Assembly: GCA_023055425.1 (NCBI GenBank)
Contig: JALGPY010000004.1
Span: 64,875,718-64,939,717, forward strand
Length of the DNA: 64,000 nucleotides
Source of the DNA: Linanthus parryae
Taxonomy: Eukaryota; Streptophyta; Magnoliopsida; Ericales; Polemoniaceae
Direction of reading: 5' to 3'
Under the pieces are notes generated by a model that did no database searches, was not told the DNA's origin, and was given only the letters and a program-made list of their open reading frames with translations. Each line of letters opens with the position of its first letter. The stretch's first letter is position 1. A program made the position numbers and the translations under genes. Below, piece after piece: positions 36,091-47,702 of this stretch.

Positions 36091-37807
36091 TGATAACTCT
36101 GTATTAGAGTTATATTTCTTACACAATTTGCTATCGTTTTGTGAGATTTCCGGGTAGAATATGTTAGCTTTACACTATGAACTTTAGGAAATTTAGTAAG
36201 TGTATCTTTGAGCGATAACTTGTAAATCATAGCGTTTCTCATATTATTTCATGTATTTTTGTCACGTTTGATCGCACGGGTTGTGTTTCGTGTTGTTTTG
36301 GCAGGAAACAGAGCTTGGGAGATGAATCGGAGAGGGGAAACAAGCTTTGGAAATTTTTCGGGAGCTTAAACGAAGAAGAAATCGTGAAGAAACAGTGAAA
36401 ATACATGAAGAGGGGAGGCAAATGCAATTTAATGAAGTTTCTGTAATGGCACTTTAACCCCCTAGATGAAAAATGGCCAAACAATTAGTGAAAATTTGGT
36501 GGCCATACGTGAGAGCAACTCACTGGAAGTGTAGGATCACAAAAGGTGATCCTACAATCACAAGATCACCCACAAGACCACAATGTGATCCTAGGATCAA
36601 AAAAGGTGATCACAAGATCACGTGCAAGACCAGATCTAGGATCAAACGTGATCCTACAACCACAATGTGATCCTATGATCAAAAATCCTGATCACAAGAT
36701 CACAATACTTAAGAAAAATAAAAGAACGGGGCTCTTTTATTAAGGGGACGCACGGGAAAAAAAGAGAAGAAAAAAAGACTCACGCAAGGAGAAGGAGAGA
36801 GGAGGCTAGGGTTCAAGAGGAGGGCTCCTCCATTGAAGATCTAAGTTTTTCTTCTTCTTCTTCCTCTCTCAATCTTTGTATGTAGAAACTTGTAAGTTTT
36901 GTTTGGTTGATTATTCTTAGCTAAATACTTTTCTAGGCATCTCTACGAGAGCCTAGGGTTTATGTAGACGGTTATTTTCCGGATTTCATACTTTGTTTCA
37001 TGCGTTTGGATTTGGTTCTTCAATTGAATGTTAGTTTCTTGAACTTGTTGTTGATCTTAGTTTATTGACACGATTAGGATATGATTTGATATTCAACGAA
37101 ACTAGGGTTTATTTTGTGAATCAATTCATTGCTTAAAGTTAATATTCGTTCTAGTTACACGTTCTTGTTCTACGCTTAATCTTGTAGCTACCCGGACGTG
37201 CTAGCTAATTAGATGAGTGCACGACAGTGACTCAACCTAATTGTGTAGAGAATTTGAACACAATCCCGAATCACCGAGACCTAAAAGGAGAAGTGTTAGG
37301 ATTGGCCTAGTGTGGGTAGATTCGGTAGGATTATTTAGCTGTTCCGTGAAACAGTGGGCCGACAGGACCCGTTATCGTACCAGTAGATGACCTGCTAGAA
37401 CGGACCGGTAGACAACATGAGACCGAGAGGAGATTGTAGTTAACCGAGACGTAAAATGACATGAGACCGATAGGAGATTGTCAGTGCAATTACCCGGCTG
37501 AACTTGAATAGAATTTACGTGTTACATAGTTGAACCGGAATTCGTCTACAACCCTAGGTGATCTAGAGATTGCCTAGTTTCTCCAAATCTTTTATTAAAT
37601 ATAAAATAAAAATACAAAAATATTAGCTTAGTTGTTATTTCAATTCTAAAAATCAATCAAATCTTTCCTCCTGCACCGTACTCTAAATTAAATAACTAAT
37701 TAAATAATCTCAAGCATGTCCTCGTGGGATCGATAACTCGGGGTTGAAATACCACCCCTATATTACTTGACCGTGCACTTGCGCATACGCGTTAAGAAAT
37801 CGCGTCA
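36091..37807 (+). repeat. 5' LTR of the Tat/Athila-like element
   Basis: 1,717 bp, starts TGATAACTCTG and ends ATCGCGTCA. It contains a cluster of 14 GATC sites (36534-36703) made of GTGATCCT/AGGATCAC units, then AACTTAAG-like and AATAAAAG sequence. The short open frames inside are LTR sequence, not genes. Confidence 0.92.
36534..36703. promoter_or_regulatory. Dense GATC / GTGATCCT palindrome cluster in the LTR
   Basis: Fourteen GATC tetramers in 170 bases, where about one would be expected, arranged as GTGATCC, AGGATCA, GTGATCAC and AAGATCAC. The 3' LTR keeps the cluster at 41901-42070. The position upstream of an A-rich stretch fits an LTR enhancer, but this is inference. Confidence 0.5.
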
Positions 37808-37813
37808 AGTTTT

Positions 37814-37830
37814 TGGCGCCGTTGCCGGGG
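37814..37830 (+). other. Primer-binding site, tRNA-Asp type
   Basis: TGGCGCCGTTGCCGGGG, complementary over 17 bases to the 3' end of plant tRNA-Asp(GTC) including CCA. It lies six bases after the 5' LTR. This primer is typical of Athila and related gypsy lineages. Confidence 0.88.
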
Positions 37831-37975
37831 ACAGTGGTAGATTATTTAGTTAGGAGTTAGTTTAGAGTACTTTATTTTAGTTTTAATTTTTTTTTCTTAT
37901 TCTATATCTCTGTGCTTCACGGGTGTCTTGTGAGTTTGTTTCTTAGGAACGCAGGAAGCAAGAGACAATATAAGC

Positions 37976-39124
37976 ATGTGGAGCGAAGACTGTTATTCGG
38001 GTCCCCCCTACTGTTTCCACTGCAGGGGTAACCATGAAGACGAGGACGCATGCATAACTTGGTGCTACGTATGCGGCATTTGGCACGAACGTAGAGACTC
38101 ATGTCGAGTACATGCCCCCCAGCTTCATCAGCACGAGGAAGACTCATCAGCGGATATGGCAGAACGGCGTAGTATTATGAATGACATCGAAGTGTGCGCC
38201 AAATTTTTGTCCATAGATGCACAATTACCACAAGAGGATGCAGCCAGAGGTAGGGAATACGTGAGGGAGATGTTGGAGAGGATAAAGAAACGAATAGAAA
38301 AACTGTCAACAGCAGGGGAATCAAGTATTCAAGAGCCACAAGAGGAGCCCTTGCCATATGACAATGAGCCAAACGTTGAACCTTCATCGTCCCCACCACA
38401 AGTGGAAGAAGAGATACCTGAGCTGAACGAAGACCGCAGTGTCCAGGAACCATTGGTGGACTCTGCCATATATGAGGACTCAGACTCTGATTCAGACTGG
38501 GGTGGACCTGTGTGCCGAAGATGGGAAGATCTGCCGTATTGCGAGCCAAGACCGCAGGTTCCCTCACATCCTTGGTATGAATGGGAAGACACCGAAATTG
38601 GAAGCCTGTGGTGTGTCGACGATGAAGCTGGTGACACACTTGTGCTCAGTGATATTGAGGTAAAAGTCCCAACTCTGATTAATGATGAATTCTCCATATC
38701 TTATGTCACGCAAGTCTGCGATGAGCTGGAACAATTACTGTATGGGGATTCGTATGGGGAAGAATTTGATGAGCAGCTCCCAATCTCTTGTTCTATGGGC
38801 GATTCTATTGATCATCCATATGCCATAGTTAAGGAGTTGGAAGTCAGCAAGTGTGGGGGTGTGGATAATTTTCATGGGTCATTTGAAGAGCATAGAGCAT
38901 CAAGGAAGTACTACTGGGATGATTTTATGGCCAGAGATTCATTTGAGCCCAGTGGTACTTGGTGGAAGTTTCTCAAGAAGATCAATTGCAAAATGAAAGG
39001 AGTCAGCTTCCACAATTGTCCACCTTCTTCAGAGCACAGGGGTGCACGTGAAGTTATCGAGAAGAGATGGTGGAAGAAGAAGAAGTGGAGGGATAAAGCA
39101 GTCTCCACTATCCTTTTCGGTTGA
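37976..39124 (+). CDS. Uncharacterised 382-aa protein with two tandem zinc knuckles
   Basis: An intact ORF, the only one of size in the element. I do not recognise the family. Residues 13-26 and 30-43 form two knuckles of identical spacing, CX2CX3HX5C (C13, C16, H20, C26 and C30, C33, H37, C43), differing from the retroviral CX2CX4HX4C only in the position of the histidine. Residues about 60-112 are helix-prone with charged heptads, possibly coiled coil. About 115-175 is acidic with many E, P and S. The C-terminal 35 residues are basic and tryptophan-rich (RWWKKKKWRDK). Nucleic-acid binding, perhaps as a minimal gag substitute that packages the element's RNA, is an inference. It starts about 140 bases after the primer site, as gag would. 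A diverged gag N-terminus is the main alternative. Confidence 0.7.
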   Translation: MWSEDCYSGPPYCFHCRGNHEDEDACITWCYVCGIWHERRDSCRVHAPQLHQHEEDSSADMAERRSIMNDIEVCAKFLSIDAQLPQEDAARGREYVREMLERIKKRIEKLSTAGESSIQEPQEEPLPYDNEPNVEPSSSPPQVEEEIPELNEDRSVQEPLVDSAIYEDSDSDSDWGGPVCRRWEDLPYCEPRPQVPSHPWYEWEDTEIGSLWCVDDEAGDTLVLSDIEVKVPTLINDEFSISYVTQVCDELEQLLYGDSYGEEFDEQLPISCSMGDSIDHPYAIVKELEVSKCGGVDNFHGSFEEHRASRKYYWDDFMARDSFEPSGTWWKFLKKINCKMKGVSFHNCPPSSEHRGAREVIEKRWWKKKKWRDKAVSTILFG

Positions 39125-41457
39125 GGTAACCGGGTCGGGCTGTCGACCTTAAATTACAAGCGCTGCTTGGGAGGCAACCCAATGTAGAGTAGGATGCAAT
39201 TTGTTTCTGTTTTTGCTTTTAGTTCTCCATATTTTATTTTGAGGGGTGAGAGAGAGTTGCTTTAATACTTTCAATCAGTGTGCAGGGACACAGGTACAAA
39301 AGACGCTCCGGGTTCCCCTTCTTGATGCGTGTGATAGAATGTTGAGTAGGCGCATCGGAATCCGGACGTGAGGTGAGACTTTTCCGGAAACTGTCAACGG
39401 TCCACAAGACCCCTTCTTGTTGCAGTTTCGCGGCAACGGTGCCCATGAAGGTCCGGGCACCCCAGGTACCTTTAACTTTCTCTCTTGTTTCTACGTTTTG
39501 AGCCATAATAGTGTAGATCCACCGCCTACACATTTAAGCGATGAGTCCTCTTATTATATCTCTAAATTTGTTGAGGACAACGAAACGCTTAAGTGTGGGG
39601 GGGTTTGTGTATATTTTGCTAGCCATGTCAGTTATGCATCGCCAGTTACATGCAGTTGTGTCGTATTGTGGAGTACATGTGGTTAGTGTAGAGTGTTTGA
39701 TATAGTGTCGTATTGTGTTAGGATTGTTAGTATGCATTTTTTTTGCACTTTTACTTTATTGAGTCCCCTACCAAATCGTGTGATTAGTCTAGTTGGCCAA
39801 AGCATATAGAGTTAGGAAATATTAAAAAAAAAAAAAATCATAAAATTTTAAACTTTTGAGAAAGGGCAATCGAAGAGAGTGAATGTGGAGAGGGCTTAAT
39901 GATAGAATTCCTTAGGAGTATGAAAATCTGAGGTGAGGTAGACGCGAGAATCTGGAGTAGGAAGACTTATAGGGCTAATGCACATTAGAAATGCGAGTAG
40001 CTGCCTCTCAGACTAGTTATCCTACTAGCGCTACACCACCGTCACTTAGGTAGTCGTCAACCCTCCTCGTAGTGGAAACGGAACAGCTGTGCGAGTGATG
40101 TTTATGGGGGCCTCACGTCCCGTCTCCATCTCCTAGGTCCACTAGTTACCCCTATTGATCCGTTTACCCCTTTTATTCACAGCCTCTAGCCTAGGGAGCC
40201 TTTCATTGTGACTTTCATCACTTGTTAGAATGGTCCTTTCCTATGCGTCATGATAGAGGGAGTTGAGTTAGGGAGGTTCGATGAGGGTGAGCTGATTTGA
40301 TACATCTTATGTGGATTCTCTTACATGTCGTCTTTTGAGGGGATGTGAGGGTGAGTTAGAGACGGTAGCACACTTCGGTGTGGCGGTGATTCGTGTCCTT
40401 ACACCACGATCACAGGTGGAGTACCGTAGTGCGTGATATTTCTTCCGCACGTCATGGGGTGGGGGTTGGTTGATCCTATAGGAGGTCGTGCTTATGCTTT
40501 ATTTATATTCTCTATATCTTAGGTGATGAGGAGGATCGGTTGGAAAAGCACGTTTACACATTGACTACTGGGTTCGTGATTTGCGTTGCATCAAGTGTGG
40601 GGGTGTCGACATCTATGTTATTACATCACTAATTTGACACATTCCACCCCCATGTTATCTAATTCTGATATTTGATCTCCTCGGATATTACTATCGTATT
40701 GTCGGCTCCATGTGCTTAATGTTATTGTGTGGAAATGAAAAAAAAAAGGAGAAAAAAAAAGAAAGTAAAATAGAAAGTGAAAGTGAAATTGAAAGGGAAT
40801 AAAGGAGCAAGCTTGAAATTGAAGACCGGGGAGATTAGCTATTGTTCGAGATCACTTCTTCACATTTGTGGCCGCGAGAACGGCGTTGCACCAAGATTGA
40901 GGGAATGAGGGCCGGAGTGGTGAGATTCGGTGTGGTTCCTTGGATTTTGGTGAGGGAGTGTGAGAATCGGGTTTTGTGAGTTAGATCATGACGTCTAGGA
41001 CTACGCTTCTAAATATCCTATCCTACCCGTCCTAAACCGTCAGCAATTTAACCCGTGGATAAATAGCTCGGAAGGTAAGTGCTAGGGATACATTTGATGA
41101 GTGTGCGGAAGCAACATTTTTTTGTGTTCGTGCCCGTTCTGTCTAACGAAACTGGCCGCAAGTTCTACCGATCACCAAAGTTATAGAACTTCCGAGGGAA
41201 TATGAGAGCCTTATGACTTGCCGTTTTACTTTTCGAGATTGCCCGTCTCTTAACTAAAGAAAAAGAAAAAAAAATGTTGTTTCAGTTTTAGCATTGTTCT
41301 ATAATCGAGTTGCATTGTATAGTCATCTGGATTGCATTGTGTGTGTGTGTTTTGTTTGTGTCACATGGCTAGTAAAGTTTTATGCAATTCGGTGGGTTAA
41401 AGCGCACTGCAAGGTTTGATTTTGCTCGGGACGCGCAAAAAGGTAGTGTGGGGGATT
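39125..41457 (+). other. Non-coding interior of the Tat/Athila-like element
   Basis: It opens with GCGCTGCTTGGGAGGCAACC just after the ORF, a motif I associate with plant Athila-like and LARD elements. AAGTGTGGGGG recurs at 39591 and 40593, and also inside the ORF at 38849. A-rich patches lie near 39820 and 40737. No other gene was found. Confidence 0.7.
41441..41457 (+). other. Polypurine tract of the Tat/Athila-like element
   Basis: AGGTAGTGTGGGGGATT directly before the 3' LTR, the expected plus-strand primer position. It shares AGTGTGGGGG with three internal sites. Confidence 0.7.
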
Positions 41458-43187
41458 TGATAACTCTGTATTAGAGTTATATTTCTTACACAATTTGCTA
41501 TCGTTTTGTGAGATTTCCGGGTAGAATATGTTAGCTTTACACTATGAACTTGAGGAAATTTAGTAAGTGTATCTTTGAGCGATAACTTTTAAATCATAGC
41601 GTTTCTCATATTATTTCATGTATTTTTGTCACGTTTGATCGCACGGGTTGTGTTTCGTGTTGTTTTGGCAGGAAACAGAGCTTGGGAGATGAATCGGAGA
41701 GGGGAAACAAGCTTTGGAAATTTTTCGGGAGCTTAAACGAAGAAGAAATCGTGAAGAAACAGTGAAAATACATGAAGAGGGGAGGCAAATGCAATTTAAT
41801 GAAGTTTCTGTAATGGCACTTTAACCCCCTAGATGAAAAATGGCCAAACACTTAGTGAAAATTTGGTGGCCATACGTGAGAGCAACTCACTGGAAGTGTA
41901 GGATCACAAAAGGTGATCCTACAATCACAAGATCACCCACAAGACCACAATGTGATCCTAGGATCAAAAAAGGTGATCACAAGATCACGTGCAAGACCAG
42001 ATCTAGGATCAAACGTGATCCTACAACCACAATGTGATCCTATGATCAAAAATCGTGATCACAAGATCACAATACTTAAGAAAAATAAAAGAACGGGGCT
42101 CTTTTATTAAGGGGACGCACGGGAAAAAAAGAGAAGAAAAAAAGACTCACGCAAGGAGAAGAAGAGTGGAGGCTAGGGTTCAAGAGGAGGGCTCCTCCAT
42201 TGAAGATCTAAGTTTTTATTCTTCTTCTTCCTCTCTCAATCTTTGTATGGAGAAACTTGTAAGTTTTGTTTGGTTGATTATTCTTAGCTAAATACTTTGC
42301 TAGGCATCTCTACGAGCGCCTAGGGTTTATGTAGACGGTTATTTTCCGGATTTCATACTTTGTTTCATGCGTTTGGATTTGGTTCTTCAATTGAATGTTA
42401 GTTTCTTGAACTTGTTGTTGATCTTAGTCTATTGACACGATTAGGATATGATTTGATATTCAACGAAACTAGGGTTTATTTTGTGAATCAATTCATTGCT
42501 TAAAGTTAATATTCGTTCTAGTTACACGTTCTTGTTCTACGCTTAATCTTTAGTATGAATGAAGTAGCTACCCGGACGTGCTAGCTAATTAGATGAGTGC
42601 ACGACAGTGACTCAACCTAATTGTGTAGAGAATTTGAACACAATCCCGAATCACCGAGACCTAAAAGGAGAAGTGCTAGGATTGGCCTAGTGTGGGTAGA
42701 TTCGGTAGGATTATTTAGCTGTTCCGTGAAACAGTGGGCCGACAGGACCCGTTATCGTACCAGTAGATGACCTGCTAGAACGGACCGGTAGAAAACATGA
42801 GACCGAGAGGAGATTGTAGTTAACCGAGACGTAAAATGACATGAGACCGATAGGAGATTGTCAGTGCAATTACCCGGCTGAACTTGAATAGAATTTACGT
42901 GTTACATAGTTGAACCGGAATTCGTCTACAACCCTAGGTGATCTAGAGATTGCCTAGTTTCTCCATATCTTTTATTAAATATAAAATAAAAATACAAAAA
43001 TATTAGCTTAGTTGTTATTTCAATTCTAAAAATCAATCAAATCTTTCCTCCTGCACCGTACTCTAAATTAAATAACTAATTAAATAATCTCAAGCATGTC
43101 CTCGTGGGATCGATAACTCGGGGTTGAAATACCACCCCTATATTACTTGACCGTGCACTTGCGCATACGCGTTAAGAAATCGCGTCA
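41458..43187 (+). repeat. 3' LTR of the Tat/Athila-like element
   Basis: 1,730 bp, near-identical to 36091-37807. The main difference is a 13-bp insertion after CTTAATCTT near 42550. Confidence 0.92.
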
Positions 43188-46100
43188 CCTGGAGAGCCCA
43201 ATATCGCGCTGTGATTCGACCGTTTGTGCCCCGCCGGAGTCTGGGTTTGGAAACCCGACGGGAATCGCCGGCGGACTTCGAACCTTGGCGGTTGCTTCAT
43301 TCTGGGTCGTTCCTCCCCTCCCTGCGACTTCCCTGTTACTTGTGGACCTCGCAGCACCCTCTTGTCAACCCAAAAATGGATGGGAGTTCGTGGAGTGCCA
43401 AAAACCGGTCTGTAAACCGCCAGATTCCGCCATGGCCGCTGAAAAAGTTCAAAGCTCGATACGGACTCGATTCTTGTTTTGATCGTTTTAAAGTATGAGC
43501 ATGCTCCTAATCATGTCTAGAACACATTTAGATAACCTAAACACGACTGTACAACAAATCATCATAGTTTGATTCGTGAATTTCATGTGTTGTTGGTTCA
43601 CAAACTGCACCTGTTCAAATGCTTGTAACTCCCACAATTCTTGTCCAAATCATGCACGATTTCTTCCTTTGTAATCATGGGTATGTTGGCTACAAGTTTC
43701 GTTTTAATTTCTTGGTCCAATTCGATCTCTAAACCCCCTGAAATTGGGCTTGAACATGGCTAGTTAGCTAGGTGTTCGATGTGTTCTTGGTTGTGAGTGC
43801 TCAAAAATTTCCTAAGTATAGAAGACTATGGTGAAACATCCATTTTCTAACCCTTGTATCTTCTTCAAAGCTTAATGAAATTTAGATATGTTTTCTCCAG
43901 TGTAAAGCTGGTGTATAATACTTCATTTCATCGTCTATGGGTCATCTTCAAATTTATAACGGATTTCTCACAAAACGAGCCTAAATTTGGTAGTTTGAAC
44001 TCATGAAGCACTAGTGAATTTTTCTAAGTATTGAATCGGAATTTTTGTCCAACTTTGAGTAGCGATATCACTTTGAATACTTAGAGTTTGTAGGAGTTCA
44101 AATATGTTCTGGAATCCTTGAACTGTCATCTTCAAAACACTATTTCCGGTCTCTCAAAACTCCTTCTCAATTGATCAGAAATCAGTCGCAAAGTTGTCTA
44201 CTTGAAACGACTTTTCGCTATCATTGATATTCGGTTTTGACCATTTGAATGACATTTCTGGCCTTAGCGTTCTTCACGAAACTTGTTTGTATTCATATTC
44301 TGAGTCTTAATGTCAAGTTTGACCAAGTTTGACTTTTCGAAAACCCTAGTTTGACTGAACTGTATAGGAGGGGCAAAATAGTAATTTCACTTAGCTTTGA
44401 ATTGAGATTCGTTTAGTAACTTGGAGTTCGTCAGCATGTATTGTATGCGTATTTGGAGTACTTGTATGTAATTCTAGGCTAGGGTTCACCAAGTCAAATG
44501 TGGGGGTCTTTTTGCAGTTTTACTAAACTTCAGGGGCCTATGTGCATTTAATTAAAACTTCACACTTGAACTACTTGAGACCAGGTTAATGTTTTGAGAC
44601 CAACAACCTGGCTTAGAAGGATATTTGAAGTCTCAAGAAGGAAGTATTTGACTCGGGAGTTAGCAAATCAATGGTGGGGGTCTTTCTGTAATTTTAGCAA
44701 ACTTTAGGGGCCCAAGTGTAATTTACTGGAAGTTGTATCGATGCTAAGTTCATATGGGAGAGTTAAGATTCATTCTTGAATGTTGTTGGGTCAGTATGAA
44801 TTTAATTTGGGGTCCAGGCACAGTCATGGACTGTACTAGAGAGTTTTGAAGTATCCAGGGCATGTTGGTCAAGTTAGCTTGCATGACCCCCCCCTCCCCC
44901 ACCATTTCATTGCATTCTTGCATAAAACCTCATATAGAGGATATATGCTAATAGTTTGTATACTTTACTTGTGTATATCCAGCCGTTATTAAGGATCGTT
45001 CGAAGTAGACGTACGTATTCGTGTTGCTGCATTTACTGTGAGACTCGAAGACGAGCGTTGTAGGAGTGCTAGCGTTGCTTTGCGCCTTTCATGGCTCAGA
45101 GGTAAGTACATATGTACGACCTTTTCATATCAAATGTGCGCATGTGTGTGATGTTTCAAATGAATGCTTGTTAAATGAAAAAGTATGAGAATGCATGTTT
45201 TCCACTCGAATGTTGTTAAACTATTTTATTCATCTCCTTTGAGAACTCTCGGAAATTACTTGTGAAATGTTGATATTCTGATTCTGGTTATGTGAAAGAG
45301 AAGAAAAAAATACATCTAATAGACTTAGGACGATGTACAGTGTACTGTTATTAATGGGAGGCGCCCAACGATCCTCCATTTTCTTATGGCTAAGACCATT
45401 GAAGCAATGCTTCTTATTATTGGATAGAACTTTAATGTTCACAAATCCCCCCCCCCCCCCCCCGATGAGCCAAAATGTATCAAGATGTTGAGGCCAAGGG
45501 TTTATAGAGCTATAGAGTGCTACTTATACTTGTAAGGGTCACTACTTTATAGCGGTGTCGACACTTAAGACCTTTTAGCTAATGTTGTGAGCAGGGTTGA
45601 CGAATGGGATCCCTTAACGCTCGGGTGAAATAGGGTTTGATAGACCCTATAAGGAATCCTTTGTGATTATTTAGTGATCCCTCTATTTACATCGCTCCTG
45701 CTGGTGGCTCTGGACATGCCTCAGCTAAAACTAACGTTTAATTTAACTTGAAAGAAAGTTGTCTACTCTATTGATGTTGTTTGTGGCTCTAGATATGCTC
45801 TAATCGAAATAAATGAGTTGAAAAACACTAGCTACTCGTGAATCAATATTTTTATCAGTTCAAAGAAACTTGTTTATTTTGGAGATTCTACTGGTTTATG
45901 AATTCCTATAATACTCGTGGTTTATTCAAGTTTTAAAGTTAAAAAGTTCTGGCTACGTGATTACTTATAATTTTTCATAAATTCCCAACTCTCTTACTTA
46001 TTAATGTTTCAAATCTCTTGTTTTATTTAAACTATGCTTGCGTGCCACTCATCAGTTTGCATGTCGTAGTGTGTATTTACTCAGTTTTTACTGATTATTT

Positions 46101-46373
46101 TCTTCAAAACTGCGTGGACTTTTTCCATTTTAAAACTGCAGGTCATTACTCAAGGTGGGGGATGGGAACGCGCAACGAGACGAAGGCGTTTAGCTTAAGT
46201 TAGATCACTTCGTAGATCACATAGATTATTTGAAACACATTATATTTGTAATCTTATCTTCTCAAGATTGTTGTACTTATTAAATAAAATGTAATATTCG
46301 TAACTATGTTTCTACTTTTGGTTATCGATTGTCTCTTTAACCCTGAACCAAGATCCCGAGTTGTTTCATGCTC

Positions 46374-47068
46374 AATGTCACAGTTTCCATTCTCTCCAAC
46401 ACCCACTCCACCAAATATTCTATAATCTTAGTTTTTAAATCACATAATGTCATTAATTTACTTTTCTACCTCGTTTTCCATAAGTCACTCTATTATCATT
46501 CTTTTTTTGTACAATCTCACCCCGCAAATTGCTATCTGTCCCTATAATTTTTCAACACTATGAAATTCCTTCTTTCTCTCTATTTTTCCATACTTATCTC
46601 ATTAACAACTTTCATTAGTTTTTCTCAAAAACAACTTTCATTAGTTACCTCTCTCTACCAAATTCTCCCTCTCTCTCTTTACTCATGTAACTTCTTCCCC
46701 CATTAACTCACGTTATTTATATCCCCCTCTCTCTCTATCCCTCTCGTTTTTATCAATCCCTCTCTCCCTACCTCGCTAAGTTAATATCTCTCATAAATCC
46801 CTAGAAACCCAGTTAAAATATCTCTCACACACACTCTCTCTCTCTCTCTTAAACACTTGTAAATCAATCAATTCTACTCGTCTATACCCGATTAAAACTC
46901 TATCTCTCTGTTAAACTCTTGTAAATCTCTATATTCTACTCTTCTATCCCAACTAAAGTTTGCCCTCTCTCTTTCTGCATCTCAGTTTCCTACTCTTTTA
47001 CGTTTTTCCATTTTTTAACGATTCAACCAGCGTAGTCACCATCTAACTTTGGAAGGTATGGGTCTCTT
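46374..47068. other. Pyrimidine-rich intergenic DNA
   Basis: CTCTCT-rich stretch, strongest at 46650-46860. No ORF or element ends recognised. Confidence 0.5.
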
Positions 47069-47076
47069 GTGGGGTC

Positions 47077-47694
47077 TAGGGGTGTAAGCGGTTCGGTTTG
47101 GTGCGGTTTGTACGGAAACCATAAACCAAACAGAACACATCGGTTTACTAATTTTGTAACCAAACCAAACCATTTGAAAGGTTGAACCGAACCCAACCAA
47201 ACTGAAAACTTCTGTTTGGTTTGGTTTGATTTTGTTCGTTTTGGTCGGTTAGCCCGAACATTCTTGTATAGATATTATAATACTAATATGTCAAAAGATT
47301 TCAAATTTTAAGCAAGAAAGAAAAAATTACACGTAGAAAACTTACACAATCATCGTTTTACAGAAAATTGTGATGGAACGTGAGAGAAATAAAGAAGATT
47401 AAGATCTATAAGATCATTGTAGTTGAACCTATCTACTTGTGTTTCTCGTCTAATATATTATTTCATATACTAAACACAATATATATTTTAATAAAAGTAC
47501 ACGAGGCACATATCGGCTCGGTTCGGTTTGGTGCAGTGTGAATTTTTTATAAACCAAAACCAAACCGATTGGACCGATTTGTGAAAAAATTGAACCGTTC
47601 ATAAACCAAACATCCATATGAACCATCCAAAACCACAATATTCGGTTTGGTTCAGTCGTTTTGACCGATTTATTCGATTTTTCTTAGAGCCCTA
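47077..47694. mobile_element. hAT-type MITE
   Basis: The exact 8-bp duplication GTGGGGTC lies at 47069-47076 and 47695-47702. Ends are TAGGGGTGTAAG on the left and, inverted, TAGGGCTCTAAG on the right. TAGGG-type ends with 8-bp duplications are characteristic of plant hAT elements. The interior is full of GGTTTGG/CCAAACC and AACCGA/TCGGTT in both orientations near the ends. No transposase (618 bp). Confidence 0.85.
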
Positions 47695-47702
47695 GTGGGG
47701 TC

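Larger units (their letters stand above)
36091..43187 (+). mobile_element. Young non-autonomous LTR retrotransposon, Tat/Athila-like (LARD-type)
   Basis: Two near-identical direct LTRs (36091-37807 and 41458-43187), TG..CA ends, and the 5-bp duplication CCTGG at 36086-36090 and 43188-43192. A primer site complementary to tRNA-Asp follows the 5' LTR and a G-rich tract precedes the 3' LTR. The 3.65-kb interior has one substantial ORF (37976-39124) and no protease, RT or integrase, so the enzymes must come from another element. By hand count the LTRs differ at about 14 positions plus a 13-bp insertion near 42550, which means recent insertion. Confidence 0.92.
35441..46368. mobile_element. Solo LTR (about 3.8 kb, gypsy-type), split by a nested element
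   Basis: Starts TGTAACACCCCTAATTCCCG and ends GATCCCGAGTTGTTTCA. It is flanked by the 5-bp duplication TGCTC at 35436-35440 and 46369-46373. TGTAACACCCC and ...TTTCA ends resemble those of the Tekay-like LTR at 53720-56048. Removing the nested element (36091-43187 plus one CCTGG copy) leaves about 3.8 kb with no coding domains. Two diverged copies of a segment with GTGGGGGTCTTT lie at about 44500 and 44674. A CT run is at 35784-35803 and a C16 run near 45447. Orientation is not certain; by analogy it would be -. Confidence 0.7.

Noticed and set aside
36473..36743. Small ORFs repeated at 41840-42110
   Set aside because: They lie in the LTR GATC repeat cluster and are duplicated only because LTRs are.
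38175..38697. Antisense ORFs of 122-154 codons
   Set aside because: Shadows of the 382-aa ORF. Composition is S/P-rich as expected from antisense acidic codons.
43147..43498. Overlapping open frames rich in P and R across the element/solo-LTR junction
   Set aside because: They start inside the 3' LTR of a young insertion and cross its target duplication, so they cannot be an old gene. No domain recognised.
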